Shown: positions 33,200 to 44,762, counted from the first letter of the stretch. The stretch: 64,000 nt of DNA from Oikopleura dioica (GCA_907165135.1 OU015566.1:4528501-4592500); one strand, 5' to 3'. Numbers and translations are program-made. Notes: generated by a model not told the origin, from the letters alone.

Positions 33200-35028
33200 G
33201 ACTACTGTATTGATAACTGTACTTACTGTAAAACAGGCGATCCATCTGTAGGTATTGTAAGGTAGTCCGCAACGCTTTTCTGTCTCCATCGGGGAAGCCT
33301 TCCCGTCTAAATAAATCATTCCTTTGAAAACATGAAAGATAATGGACCATTATTAATGGTGAACAGTTGAGAAAATTAACCAGTCAGGGCAAAGATCCAA
33401 AATTTTGGTTTGATGAAAAAATTCTGGTTAAAATTTTTGGTAAGAATCACTTTTTAGGGTCACTTTTTAACCTCAAATTGAGCAATTGAGATAAAGAAAC
33501 TGCAATTTTTCTTGTAAATTAAGGGGGTAAACGGCAATAATTAGGATTTTCTCTACGATAATGAATATCGAAATAAAAACTGACACCCTTATTTAATCTC
33601 TTAAAATTATTCCAAGCCTTTTGGCGATTTCAAAACTGAAAAGAAAAATCAAAATATTGATGGGTATCTCCTTAAAATTGGCATAAAAATTGTTCATTTT
33701 GAAGCGATTTTCGCCGAACAGGTTAATTTTTTCATAGAATAGAGCAGTGAACGTCAGGTAAAGAAAGGCATGATTAAAAAATATCGGTCTTTCAGAGCTT
33801 CGACTTCAGAGTCATAAATTCCATCGCGGTTCGAGAAAATTGACTGGCAATCGATTCACATGCTTATTTCTCATGTACGTAGACAAGGTCAATTTTCGTC
33901 TCTCTCTTTCTTTGGATGGCCTTAATTAACCCTCTTGGGATTTCAATTTTCTTGTTTTTTTCTCTTGAAAAAAGCTCTGATTTCGCAATTTGCCAAGTCT
34001 TTAAAGAGAGTAAGTTCGAGCTAAATAAATACATACAAGTAAATCAAATAGTGACTCTACTGACGCCTAGCCAAATTACCCAATCTTACTACATTCAAGA
34101 TTTCAATAAAGTTGTTTTCAGAACATTTTTTCTCTTACTGATAAAAAATGGCTCTTATACCAGTCTTCAACTGCCAATTACGCAGGAAAAAACTGACGTA
34201 ACAAAGTGGAGGGCTCAGAAGGTGACAATTCCGCCCTAGAGCACTTTTTGAGCTGGAATTTAATTCTGATCATTGTGAAGAAAATATTCATAATGACCAA
34301 AAATAATGACCAAAAATGCGATTTCTTAAAAATAATTTTTTTTGACAAATCTTTTTGGTCGGAATTTTTGGTGAAGATTTTTGAACCATAATTATTGGTC
34401 ACAAAAATGATATCACTAAAAATGACCAAATAGACTACTTCATTTTGGTTATTTTTGATGATAAAATTTTTGTGATCAATAATGATGGCTCAAAAACTTG
34501 ACCCCGAAATCCGACCAAAAAGATGATTTTTTAACCGAAAAATCATATTTTAGTTCATTTTTTCTGACAGGAAACTGAGCTTATTTTTTAGAAATTAATT
34601 TCCTAAATTTTTTTAAAAAAGCTTCGTATTCTTTTCTCTTGATAATTTTTCTTCATTTTTCTTTTTCTCTATTTTCCGTCTTGTCAAAATCAGCGCATTT
34701 CATCAAAATAAAAAAAACGAACTTGGCAGAGGCTCAGAAAAAAAGAATTGTGAAGTTTTTGTCGCGATTGAGGAGCGGTTCGATTGGGCCTGGCACAAGG
34801 CCAAAAGATTATTACAAATTAGATGGGACCTTCATGTTGCAATTTTGCGCTTTGGAATTTCTCACTTTCTGGCTCTTTTATGAACTTGCAAGGCTGATAG
34901 ACTTTTCTCAAGTCTGAAAGGTTGAGAAGATTCTTACATTTGACGTTGACAATCGATGATAAGAATTGCATATTTCGTCAGAAGCATTGAACTGATAAGA
35001 CTCTTTCTCAAACTGACTTTCTCGCAGA
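33200..35028. other. AT-rich intergenic region
   Basis: A 107-codon frame at 33916-34239 (hydrophobic start MALINPLGISIFLFF) and a 92-codon frame at 34639-34917 are the only candidates; both are AT-rich, single-exon and without recognisable motifs, so I give them low weight. 34270-34560 is a palindromic tract of TGACCAAAAAT and ATTTTTGGTCA units, probably a repeat. AAGGGTGTCA-type motifs occur near 33583. Confidence 0.4.
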
Positions 35029-35728
35029 CGATTTTCAATAAGGATTTCTGAGTGAGATCCTGACCCCCATTTTTAATAGCCCACAGCGCTAGAAAGAGCG
35101 TTAAAAATTATGCTAGATGAAAATTGTTGATTGCGGGTGAAAGAATGAGTCAGCTCAGTATATCAATTTAGCAAATTTATTTTCGACTGGTAATTTGGTT
35201 GCAGTGCAGGATCGAATTAGAAGGAACGCCGAAAAAGAAAGATGAACAACTAAATACTTTATAATCTTAGTAGGCTACTACTTGTAGTAGGTAGTAGGTT
35301 AATGATTTGACCGAAATAAATCAGCAATCATCAAAGTCTGTGGTAGTAGCAAGATCTTCGTAGAAGTCATTTAGGTCTAAAATATATAAAATAATTAAAT
35401 GAATACGATTATTACCATCAATGTTGCCAACGATGTCGGAGCTGAATTGATCGGGCATTTTGTCAAAGGTCGAATGTTTTTACAAAAAAATTCTATTGAA
35501 AAATATTTGTTGGAAAAAAGCGGCTACCTCGGTATGTTTGATTTCTCGAGAGTGAGAAGGCGTTTAAAACTTCGACTTTTACGCTCAAAAGGGAAATGTA
35601 AAGAGGGAAAGCCTACTAAGCGATCATAAAAATTAATTCGCCATCTAGAGTTATTTTTGACGCTCTTTCTGATGGGCAAATAAAAAGTGGGGGTCAAGAT
35701 TTCACTTAGAAATCCTTATTAAAAATCG
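35029..35728. mobile_element. long terminal-inverted-repeat element
   Basis: Left arm: GACGATTTTCAATAAGGATT followed by TCTGAGTGAGATC, TGACCCCCATTTTT and AGAAAGAGCG. Right arm: CGCTCTTTCT, AAAAGTGGGGGTCA, TTCACTTAGAAATCC and TTATTAAAAATCGTC. The arms pair over about 90 bp. Between them lies a two-exon minus-strand microprotein. No transposase was seen. Confidence 0.65.
35321..35458 (-). CDS. 32-aa acidic microprotein within an inverted-repeat element
   Basis: Exon 1 (35458-35416) encodes MPDQFSSDIVGNID and exon 2 (35376-35321) encodes DLNDFYEDLATTTDFDDC. The intron is 39 bp with clean GTAATA and TTTTAG ends. An in-frame TAA lies five codons upstream of the ATG with no acceptor between, so the start is fixed unless RNA is trans-spliced there. 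Composition is strongly acidic with a C-terminal Cys. The clean splice and codon sense suggest a real product; chance cannot be excluded. No family was recognised. Confidence 0.4.
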   Translation of the reverse strand: MPDQFSSDIVGNIDGNNRIHLIILYILDLNDFYEDLATTTDFDDC

Positions 35729-35897
35729 TCGAAATGAAAAATTCTCTTATTATAAAATGCAATTTTCGTTGTTGCATTTGAAAAGTTTTCATCTTGAAAA
35801 CAAGTTGTTTATTGCATGCCTTACGTCAGAAATGAGGTTTTACGATCGTGTCTTTTTCTTGCTCATTTTTTTGCATTTGGATCGAATAAAATAAAAA

Positions 35898-36975
35898 ATG
35901 GGAAACGCTCTCAGGTCTGTTTCTTTTTCGTTATCTCTAGCTAGTTGATTCAGTATTATAACCGGTAGAAGGCAGCTATCAGATGAAGAGACCGCGGCAC
36001 TGAGCTTTTCTTCTTACTGTAAGATCGGAAAAAAGGGAGGACTCGAGAGAGTATCTTTTAAGTTACGAAAGAGGAGATAAACTACCTATACAACGAATTC
36101 GGACGAATAAACGGAAATTTTTCGCAAATTTCGAAAAGAACAATTTGGAGGCAAAACATCAACTATCTTTTTTCGGAAGAAAATGAGGATAATCTTGAAA
36201 GGCCGAAGAAGTATTTGAAGGACAAGGAAGATGAAAACATGGAAAAGGTGAATTTCAAGATTTGTTAGTGACACCCTTAAAAAGTCCTTTTTTGATTGTT
36301 TATGTTCAGAAAGACCCCGAAGAAATGGTAAGATAAATCAATTTTTTTATGAGAGAAAAAAAAAAATCTGAAATTTTTTTCTCTTTTTTATTATAGCTCA
36401 ATATGCATTTTCTTGAAATAATGAAATTTTAGTATCTGAATCGAACAAGTCGATTGAACAAAACAGATTTCGTCGACCGGCTGAGCGACAGAATGGACAT
36501 GAGCGGGCATGGAAATCTCGACGTTTCCGATCATATTCGTTGGTCGTCGATTTTGACCAGAGGAAATGTCGAGCAACGCCTTGCTTGTCTCTTCGGAACG
36601 GCTCTAGAACTCACCTCTCTTTTTGACAAGAATCTCTTGAAGCCAGTTGAAAGCCATTTACGATCGAGGTGATGGATTCACCGACAAAACGACCATCGAA
36701 AGCGTCCGAAAATCCTTCGCGGAAATGATCGGAAAAGACGGTCTGTCTTAATTTTTTCCATGTCTCATCCCAAATATTAAGGTGGTATGCCATCGTGCGT
36801 CCTGGACGACATGTTAAGGGATTCACCAAGAAAATTGATTTCAAGAGACTTTTTTGTCGCCTATCTTTCAGGATTGGTTTCCGAGGGACTTTATCATTTT
36901 GACACCCTTATTATTTCAATTTCAATTTCACCTGAAAAACCAAAAAAGCCGACAAGAAAATCTGCCAAAACTTGA
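35898..36975 (+). CDS. EF-hand calcium-binding protein with myristoylation-type start
   Basis: Exon 1 encodes MGNALS, a good N-myristoylation signal (Gly2, Ser6). Following exons give IITGRRQLSDEETAALSFSS, an alpha-helical FTKEEINYLYNEFGRINGNF, and KTDFVDRLSDRMDMSGHGNL with D-x-S-x-H-x-N spacing of a degenerate EF loop. Next comes RWSSILTRGNVEQRLACLF then KAIYDRGDGFTDKTTIESVR, a second degenerate EF-hand, and a C-terminal basic tail ending TRKSAKT. The order (helix, EF-hand, W..L..RG..EER block, EF-hand) resembles calaxin/EFCAB1 and neuronal calcium sensors. One intron after CLF apparently starts GG. The exact family is uncertain. Confidence 0.65.
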
Positions 36976-37219
36976 CCGCCCTTGATAATCTCCTGATCCC
37001 TAAGACCCTTACTGATATAGACACAAAAATGTAGTCCCTTGAATAAAAAAAAAATCAACGATGAATATGAATAATGAGCGTTTATTTGAAATAAAACATT
37101 CGAAAGAAAGAAAGAAAAAAAGAAAGAATAAAGAAAAGAAATTTTTTCATGAGGCTTGAACTTTTGGAAACACACAACAAAAAAAGGTAAGAAGGAGAAT
37201 ATTCGGAAAGTGGAAAAAT

Positions 37220-38092
37220 TCATACGCGAGTCGGAGAAGAGTTCCAGCCATTGTCTTTGAACATATGGACGAGTTCGATAATTGTCTTGCCCTCTTTGTA
37301 CTTTTGGGCGGGCTCGAAAGCGTGCTCGTATTTCCAGCCGAGCACGGTATTGCAACTAGAACATCGATCAGTTCCTCCTCGAAAGTTCAAGCTGCTACCT
37401 TTTACAGAAAACATCTGCCACATGATGGCGTCCAGTCAAGAGGACACGTTCTTCGGCCTGGCCTGCAGCCACATTGACGACCTCGTCGAAAAGATATGCC
37501 CGCCCTTGCGATCCTTAATGAATACCGATGAGATTTATTGTTTCCTTGCTTCCTTACCTTGGAATCCTTTTGAAACCAAATTTTCATGGCGGGCTAGATG
37601 AGCTCGGCAATATCGACAGCTAAAGAATGATTTATTTTATTTTTCGATAAAAAGATTGTTTGAACCGGAGCTCGGCAATCTGAGTCAGGGTCAGAAAGCT
37701 CAAAAATGAAAAGCCGCGTAGCGGCTTTTTTAAAACCGAAGCCGCATAGCGGCTTCGCCATCATTTATGAATGTATTGAAATGTTTATTTTGCGAAGCCG
37801 CTATGCGGCTTCGGTTTTAAAAAAGCCGCTGCGGAGAGCATTTAGACCCTGACTCAGGTTTCGACTCAGGTTGCTAACTATTGTTTACCTAAAAATCCTT
37901 TTGCCGTCAATATACAGCTGGTTGTATTCCCAATCATCGTCGCCTTCTTGATGCTTTTTCTTGTTTGGGAAGCAACCCCCTTAATCAATTTCACCATCAT
38001 CCTCCTTTTTGTTTTCTTACCGATAAAATTTTCGAAGAAAATCGCCAGTTTTGCGCTGTTCTCAGCTCATGTTTCAAAAAATCGAAAAAAGG
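37220..38092 (-). CDS. Yippee-like zinc-binding protein
   Basis: The C-terminal exons give [20 protein letters not shown], then [54 protein letters not shown] and [16 protein letters not shown]. These match the Yippee domain of YPEL1-4, with both CxxC zinc knuckles (C-R-Y-C and C-K-S-C) present. Yippee proteins are small nuclear or centrosomal zinc-binding proteins of poorly known function. An upstream exon (about 37996-37893) encodes [20 protein letters not shown], and another at about 38090 adds [12 protein letters not shown]; the initiating ATG was not found. The intron between about 37620 and 37890 holds a palindromic element. Confidence 0.85.
37672..37872. mobile_element. palindromic MITE, CCTGAGTCAGGG family, in the Yippee intron
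   Basis: Outer arms GAGTCAGGGTC and GACCCTGACTCAGGTTTC; inner arms are two GC-rich hairpins, AAAGCCGCGTAGCGGCTTTT and GAAGCCGCATAGCGGCTTCG, repeated in inverse order. The hairpin cores contain GCCGCNNAGCGGC palindromes. Confidence 0.8.
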
Positions 38093-38878
38093 AGCCTCGG
38101 TGAAATTCTCAGTATTGAACTGAAAACCATGTCATAAGACCAAATTCGTTTCACTGCGTAGGGCACTCTTTCCCCCAACAACGGCCAATCGAGGAGCGCC
38201 GAAGAAATCGCCTTTCCTTCTCAGCGCAGCGACTAGGGTGCGCACGTGCGAGTGGGGTCACGGGGTCCGAGTCTTATTTTTGAAAGACGAAAATAAATAA
38301 TAATTATTACTTTTTCAGCGTAAGACGAATGAAAATCAATCATTTTGAATCTTTTTTCTTTGAATTAACAAAGTGACATCCTTAATTTTCAAGAAAAAAT
38401 CGAAGTTAAAATTTTCTTTGGAAACTTAATTTTATGTTCTCGAAATGAGATACCCTAGTTGTCAGTGAAATTATCCCGTAAAAAATCACTATTAGTGACA
38501 CCCTTATGGGATGAAAAGAAAGTTGAAGCTGTCTAAAATTGTGGAAACCCTAGAAATATAATGAACTGAAAATCCCCATGAGAGACGAAAATTGGTCAGC
38601 AGGTTCGCAAAAGCCAATTCAGACGTCGTCTGAACTGTAACAACAACGCAATATATTCTGATGATTACATAAGCAATCATGGAAGACAAGGATATTGCCG
38701 TCCTCGATCCCAGATTTTTGCGATGATAGTCAAAAGACGATTTTTTTCAGCCAATTCGTATATGCTTGTAATTTGCAGGCTTAATTAGTCAAGTTTTTGA
38801 TTGCATGAATGATTCAAAACGGGCTAATTACTTTTTTTCTCTCACATTTTTCCGCCATTTCCTTCTCAAAACTAAAAA
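38093..38878. other. intergenic region between Yippee and small membrane protein
   Basis: Divergent promoter region. A GC-richer patch at about 38150-38270 stands out against the AT-rich surroundings, but I find no tRNA-like cloverleaf or exon in it. AAGGGTGTCA-type motifs occur near 38380 and 38500. Confidence 0.5.
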
Positions 38879-39205
38879 ATGAGTAAACAAGGAGAGAAGT
38901 CCGAATTGATATGCGTGATTCTCATCCCAATTCGTAAGTCCAACCTACCCCGTGTTGCTTTCCTCCTTATTCTAGTGCCCATCATTTTCCTGCTACTGAT
39001 TATGGTCTGCTACTGGAAATCAAATCCGAAAAATCTCTCGACAAGAAAACGAAAGTATCGTGAGGACAAAGTTCTTTGGAATCTCGGAAAAGGTCCGAAA
39101 CCGGCGTATCAGAAAAAATACGAAGAGATTTTTTACATTCCTTGGAGAAAAAACAGATATCGAGGAGAACATCATCGAAATCAACAATTTGAACTGTTCA
39201 TATGA
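38879..39205 (+). CDS. small single-pass membrane protein, function unknown
   Basis: The frame starts MSKQGEKSELICVILIPI, followed by one membrane segment (VPIIFLLLIMVCYW) and a basic tail (SNPKNLSTRKRKYREDKVLW). A 42-bp GTAAGT..CTAG stretch (38934-38975) inside the frame looks exactly like an intron of this genome; its length keeps the frame, so both a 108-aa and a 94-aa product are possible, and the spliced form places the hydrophobic parts together. A second frame to 39287 is also open, so the end is uncertain. Confidence 0.5.
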   Translation: MSKQGEKSELICVILIPIRKSNLPRVAFLLILVPIIFLLLIMVCYWKSNPKNLSTRKRKYREDKVLWNLGKGPKPAYQKKYEEIFYIPWRKNRYRGEHHRNQQFELFI

Positions 39206-39354
39206 AATTGATGAATTTTTATTGAATCTTGGACTTAAAAGAGAGAATATAGAAATCTTAGGTTTGAAACTGGAAAGAAATCTGTAAGGATTGAACTTTC
39301 GCGGAAAAGAGGAGAATCGAGAAAAGAAGAGATTCCTCCGGAGAGAGGAAGAAA

Positions 39355-42300
39355 TTACTCTGAGCACATTCTTCGCTTGAATTGTCCGTGGAACTTGTTG
39401 AAATGTCGGACGAGTCTGTCAGCAGATCCTCGAGCGCATGCCCATTTTCGAGATGCCGAGACGAGAGCCCCGTTGATTTGAGAGGCGAGTTTGCAGTTGG
39501 TCGTTCCATCGAAGACTTGGAGATCTCCGGCTTCATCATCCTCAGGTACGTCGGAACCGTCGCATCGGTACTTGTCTTCGTTTGTTGATGCGTCGAGCTG
39601 TTGGATCTTCTTTAACATTTTTCGGATGTAAGTTCGAGTGAATCGCGTTTTTTCCAAGTTGTCAATCAGTCTCTTAATAAATCATTACAATCAAAGTAAA
39701 CACGGTTCGATCTTAAAAGGCTACTTACGGCGAAGTGTCCATTGACTTTATTCATTCGGATGGTATACTGAGTCTGGATTTGTTTCCAAGCTTTCTTGTC
39801 CACACAGACTCCATCGATCTCTTCCCATCCTTTTCCGTCGCAAATGCACTCGTACGACCCTTCTGTGTTATTGCAAGTAGCTCCTTCCGCACAAGGAACC
39901 AGGAGAGTGTCCCCGATAGAAGTCAGTGTAACCGAAGCGTCGATGATGGCACACTCGTCAGCATCGGCGCAGCTTCCATCGACCATCTCGTAGCCGTCGT
40001 TGCAAGTGCAGGCACCGTTTCGGCAGAATTCCTGGGCTCCGTCGCATGTGAGCGTCTCGCAAGGATCGACAGCAGTGCAGACGAAGCCATCGCCGTGGAA
40101 GCCATCATCACAGGCGCAAGTATAGCCCGATGAAGTGTCAGTACAGGTCGCGTCGGCATGGCAATCGTCAGTTCCAAGAGCGCATTCATCAGGATCAGTT
40201 GACCCCGCAGATGTAGCTGCAGCTGATGCGAAGTCCTCCAGCATTGCAGCAAGCGTTGCGAATTGATCTGCGACGCTTCCTGCAACTGGAATGATATCTA
40301 ATTTCTCTCCATCTTCGCATTGATTTTCAGCACTTGTTTCAATTGCCCTGTAGGCATCGAATACTACAGTGGAGGTTGTTTTGGCAGTAATGAAGATTTT
40401 GTCGAGAGAAAACTCTGAGCAAAGGAGGAAATTGACAGCAGGATCCAGAGGATAGTAAGTGTACTGACCACCCGCTTGATTTGGATCGTTGCCGAAGATG
40501 TAGAGATCATCAAGAGTTTGGCCGGGGAGCAGGGATGTTGGAGGTGTGACTGTGCCGCCAGATTTGGTTTCTAATAAAGGGTCACTTTGAAATAATGAAT
40601 AAATGAATTAAAAATTTTTGACATAAACAATATAATATTGTTTATGTTCTTCCGTTGAACGTTAATCTCTACAAAAGCTTCGGCAATTCGTGATTTAAGT
40701 CTTATTTATGACCCTATTCTTGTGTCCAATAATGAACATCAGTAGCAACGATGATTGATTTCGCAGAATCTTCCGACCAATTCATAGCGTCAGCTGATCT
40801 TGTCCAAATCGCACCGGAGAGAGTATCTTCTTCCCAGTCACCTTAATAATTATATAGAAATGTTCTCCGACATCGTTTTATTAGAATGATATGTTTAATT
40901 AGTCAATATCTTACCTCCACCGTACATGCTCCCAAGACGCGCCATGCAGATATCATAAACTTCATCAAGTTTAACTTCATCGACCTCATCTCTGTCATCA
41001 AGAAACTCGGAGACGTCAGTCAATTCCAAGGGGATATCGAAAACTCTCGACCATGTTCTTGTGAATTCGCCGGAGTCAAAAGTTCTATCCGAGTAGAGGG
41101 AAATACCGATGCGGAAGATCTCGTCTCTTTCTTCCTCCAGTTGGATTCCCCTTCGAATCAGTGTCTTAACACCGTCGCATGCGTCACTCCTGTAGCTTCT
41201 GTATGAGCCGCTTCCGTCAATCATCACGACCATGTCCTGGATGAGTTTGGTTGGTGGTGCATCTGTTGTTGTTGGGAACACACAAGTTTGAACACCATCG
41301 GCACCGGTGACGAGGTTGAAACCGTCAGCACAGACACATTCGTAGCCGATCGGTCGGTTGACGCATCCGTGGAACGGTCCTCCACATCGGCCTGGCCCCG
41401 CGTCAGCACACTTGTTGTTCATCTCACAGCCGTGGTAGGCGTTGAGCTGGAAGGCATCCTGCTCAGACATTGGCCATGTTCTGTCGACAGGAGCGCGGAC
41501 CGACGGATTTCCGGGGACTCCGATAGTAGCAAGTCCATCTGGCTCAGTCCCCGAGTAGTAGTGAAGAATCGAGTTGAAATCGTATGGGCTGCCAAGATCC
41601 TCCCACTGCCCGATGGCGGATGGACCGTAGGTCAACTTTCGGTAGTTCCAAGTGTCGACCACATTCTCGTGAATGGCCACGTGATCATCGCGATCAGGGC
41701 GCGAATGCTCGTGGAGAAAACCCAATCGATGCATGAACTCGTGATTGACCGTAGTTCCGCCCCACCAGGTGTAGCAATCAGGTCGCATGTTGATGACAGC
41801 ATCACCATTGCTTCGACCAACGCCGGACCAGCACTTTTCGTCCGGATCATTATTCCATGTTACTCGGATGGCGGAATCGTAGTCGTCCTTTTCAGCTTCG
41901 GTGATGAGTTTCATCTTGACGCAGGTAAGTCGTTCGAAATGAGCGACGTTGTCGTTGATTCCATCCATTGACATTGCCCCGGTGTGTCCCTCGAATTCGA
42001 AGTCTTCGTATCCCGCAGAATAGTAGTATGGGACGACGAACTTGTTTTGAGCCGGGTCCCATAAATTATTCCATTTTGTCACGCTCCCAACGGCAGCACG
42101 ATCCTCATCACCGCCCTTGTCGCAATCATCCTCGATTACCATGGCCGGGTCGATGGTGATACCTTGGCTTTCGAAGTATGCTGCTTGACATTGATTCAAA
42201 AAGACGTCATCTGTTTCAACTTCCTCGGTGGCATTGACAGTTGCATAGACTAAAATTATGATTTTTTCGCTGTAAATCTTGACAGTAAAAAATTATCTCT

Positions 42301-42403
42301 TTGTTCTTTCTTATTTGTTTATTAATATAAGATGATATTTTTTATGAGATTTGATATATATTTTTGATAGGATATAACCTGCAAGAAACTTGAAGAGTTT
42401 CAT
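39355..42403 (-). CDS. secreted astacin metalloprotease with EGF, vWA and further EGF domains
   Basis: A signal-peptide exon (MKLFKFLA) is spliced to VYATVNATEEVE. The astacin domain has the zinc site HEFMHRLGFLHE (HExxHxxGxxHE) followed by HSRPDRD, then SILHYYSGTEPDG where the family normally has SxMHY. An EGF-like module (CGGPFHGCVNRPIGYECVC) follows, then a vWA domain starting MVVMIDGSGSY with an intact DxSxS metal site, then at least three EGF modules (DECALGTDDCHADATC, CETLTCDGAQEFCRNGAC, DECAIIDASVTL), and a Cys-containing tail ending KRRMCSE. It is likely an extracellular matrix-modifying protease. The intron after VHYWTQ has no GT donor. Domain order is unusual for astacins. Confidence 0.88.
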
Positions 42404-43406
42404 CTTCTTGAGAAAATGGGCTATCCCTTTTTGCTCAAATGTTACGAAAATTGACTCCGCGCTTTGTTTTATACTGTTCTAGCGCTGGCGCTCAAGATCT
42501 AACGAGGCGCATAGGGCGCCACATGAACTTTCTTCAGAGAATCAAGAACCACTTCAGAAGACGATTCAAAATGGGCAAAGGTCTCTCTTAGAAAGGTGTA
42601 ATTAATTGAGAGCTAAAGCTCAGCTCAGCTCAGCGATTTCGACGTGAGGGTCAGCTTAGCTGAATTTTTCTGAAGAAAGCTAGCTCAGCTCAATGGTTCT
42701 TCGAAAAGAGCCAGCTCAGCTTAGCTGGCTCAGCTTAAAATAATTGTCAGCTCAGCTCGGCTAGCTCAGTTTGAAAAATCGTTAGCTCAGCTCAAAAATT
42801 TTCAGATAAGCCCCAGATAAGCTCAGCTCAGCTCAATTTTTTTGAAAAATCCAGCTAAGCTCAGCTCAGTTGTTTTTCAAAGGGGTCAGATCAGCTCAGC
42901 TAAATTTCGACCTCAGCTCAGCTAGCTCAGCTCATTTTCGAAAATTTGCAACTCTGGTTGGCATACGTTCTTGGACTCAAGAAATGTTCTTTTGAAAATC
43001 GTGTTTTCTCAAGGGCCGAAGGTGAAATAATTCTGAAAACAGCATAATGCCTCACGCAGCGTTTCAAAAGTATTGCTTAGGCTTTGCGGTATTTTGCACA
43101 AAGTGCTCTTTTTTGTTTTGGGTGCTCGAGACTCGCTGAGGTTTCAGCTCCGTCGGGCAACTCCCCTTTTCAAACATAGAAATAAACTTGCTTTAAAATA
43201 AATTGAAGAAAAGTTCGGCGACTTTCTTAATTAATAAATTTTGGCGCTCAGTCAGTGATTCGACCCCTCATCAAGCATTCAAATTCTGATTTAACAAGAT
43301 GAATATCCCTTAGTCAACCCCTTTTCCCAATGTTTGTTCAAGAGCAAACTTTGTAGTTCGATTTATAAGCTCTGATCTTTCCCACTCTATTCCCAAATTT
43401 TTTAAA
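42404..43406. other. intergenic region with AGCTC repeats
   Basis: Divergent promoter region between the astacin and copine-like genes. Its central third (42610-42950) is a simple-repeat tract of AGCTC units; the rest shows no exon. A short heat-shock-like GAA/TTC spacing is not obvious. Confidence 0.5.
42610..42950. repeat. degenerate AGCTC/AGCTCAGCTC satellite-like tract
   Basis: More than 25 AGCTC or GCTCAGCTCAG units interrupted by short A/T-rich spacers such as TTTTCGAAAA. AGCT is self-complementary, so the tract can fold on itself. It resembles in design the TCGAC-filled body of the SURF4 element. Clear terminal repeats were not found. Confidence 0.7.
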
Positions 43407-44762
43407 ATGTACAATGGAAACGCCAGAGCTTTCAATGCCTTTAACCAGAGAGATGTCATGTTGAGCTTATCAGCGACTCATTTGCATGACAAAGATGTGT
43501 TTTCAAAGTCCGATCCGTATGCAGTTGTTTATCGGGAAGGTTCAAATTTACTAAAAATTTTCTTGAAAAAAAGACGAACCAAAAACGAGTCATGATGCAA
43601 ACGTCCACAATCCCGAAGAACTTGGAAGAACAGAGACTCTCAAAGACAATTTAAACCCTTCTTGGACGACAAAAATCAAAGTCCCACACAACCTGAAATT
43701 CATAAGAATTGCCGTCTTAGATCAAGATTCTCCAGGCAAAAAAATCTCGGTAACACTAACCCCCTCTCTTTCTTAACCAAAATCAAGAGCGATGATCGTT
43801 TGGGAGAAGTTATAATCGAAATGGATGTGCTGCTATCATCTGGTCTTTTGAAAGAAACGTTTCATTCCTTGAAGAAAAATACGATAAAGAACAAACCGAC
43901 GGCGATTTCCAAGTCTAAATTGGGGATTTTTACGTATCCATGCAATTCTGGAGACCCGGTTCGATATCGATTTCATTTTCAGGAAACGGCTTTTTCAGGG
44001 GTCGAAAAATCGGAAACCGACAAAAATATTCGTCGAAATTTTGCATGGGCGGCTACTCGGCTGCTGATTGGCCGGTAAGCCGAATACAGGCATCTGATTC
44101 GTTGAAAATTTCCTCGCAAAATTTGACGAAAATTTTTGTCGGTCCCAGACACCTCCCCGAAAAATTGAGTTTATGAGGGCCACTCCCTTAATCAAATTTT
44201 GAAAGCCGAATTGAAGGGAATCAATCTTGTCAACAAAGATACATTTAGCAAAAGCGATCCTTTCTTCGAAATACGTTTCTGTGGTATTCCAAAAATCGAC
44301 CAAGAATATCATTTTTCATTCTTTTTCTAGCGCCGAATACCACAAAAGAAGTGACAGTGTACCGAAGCGAAGTGCTTGATGATAACTTATGCCCGGATTG
44401 GGTGCCCTTTATTATTCATAAAGATCAGCTCTGCGCTGGAGATGACAGGAGAAAGATCAAGATTCTTGTGTTTGACTACGACGGGCCTGAGCAATTCGAG
44501 GTTTTTGCTCGAAAAAATTTTAATGTGAATTATCAATAATAAGATGATTGGTGAGACAGAAATTCAAGCAAATTGTCTCCACGATGGTCTGCTTCTCCCT
44601 TTGATCGAGCCGAAGAAACTCAAGAAAAAGTCATCTTATCGGTAAAAAATGATAAAAAGCGAGTTGATACCCTTATTCGAAATTTCTTCTAGAGGCTCGG
44701 GATTTCTGAAAATCGCGGACGCAACGCGAATCTCCGCTGCGCGCCAAAAATATCCCAACTGA
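43407..44762 (+). CDS. copine-like protein with two C2 domains and no visible vWA domain
   Basis: Start MYNGNARAFN, then C2A: VMLSLSATHLHDKDVFSKSD, PYAVVYRE, LKDNLNPSWTTKIKVPHNLK and IAVLDQDS; these include the Asp residues typical of calcium-binding loops (DVFSKSDP, DQDS). C2B: LKGINLVNKDTFSKSDPFFE, TVYRSEVLDDNLCPDW and ILVFDYDGPEQFE. The arrangement is that of copines, where C2A-C2B target membranes on calcium rise and a vWA domain follows. Here the frame ends GSGFLKIADATRISAARQKY and stops at 44762, so the vWA domain is missing. An inverted-repeat element lies in the intron between C2A and C2B. The next gene starts only 83 bp downstream on the same strand. Confidence 0.75.
43998..44160. 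mobile_element. MITE, family with TTTTGCGTGG arms (copy 3)
   Basis: Arms ACCGACAAAAATATTCGTCG..AATTTTGCATGGG and CTCGCAAAATTTGACG..TTTTTGTCGGT, with inner GCTGATTGGCCGGTAAGCCG. It lies in the copine-like gene intron between the C2A and C2B exons. Same family as 1765-1890 and 19938-20165. Confidence 0.7.

Noticed and set aside
33916-34239. 107-codon frame with hydrophobic start as a secreted protein
   Set aside because: Single AT-rich frame with no splice or family evidence; mentioned only within the intergenic entry.
38150-38275. Possible tRNA or small RNA gene in a GC-rich patch
   Set aside because: No T-loop GGTTCRA box or cloverleaf could be drawn; probably promoter sequence.
41288-41971. 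227-codon plus-strand frame
   Set aside because: It is the antisense shadow of the astacin protease exon, whose minus-strand frame carries the zinc site and EGF cysteines.
42610-42950. CRISPR-like array of short repeats
   Set aside because: Units are overlapping AGCTC simple repeats without unique spacers, and the genome is eukaryotic.
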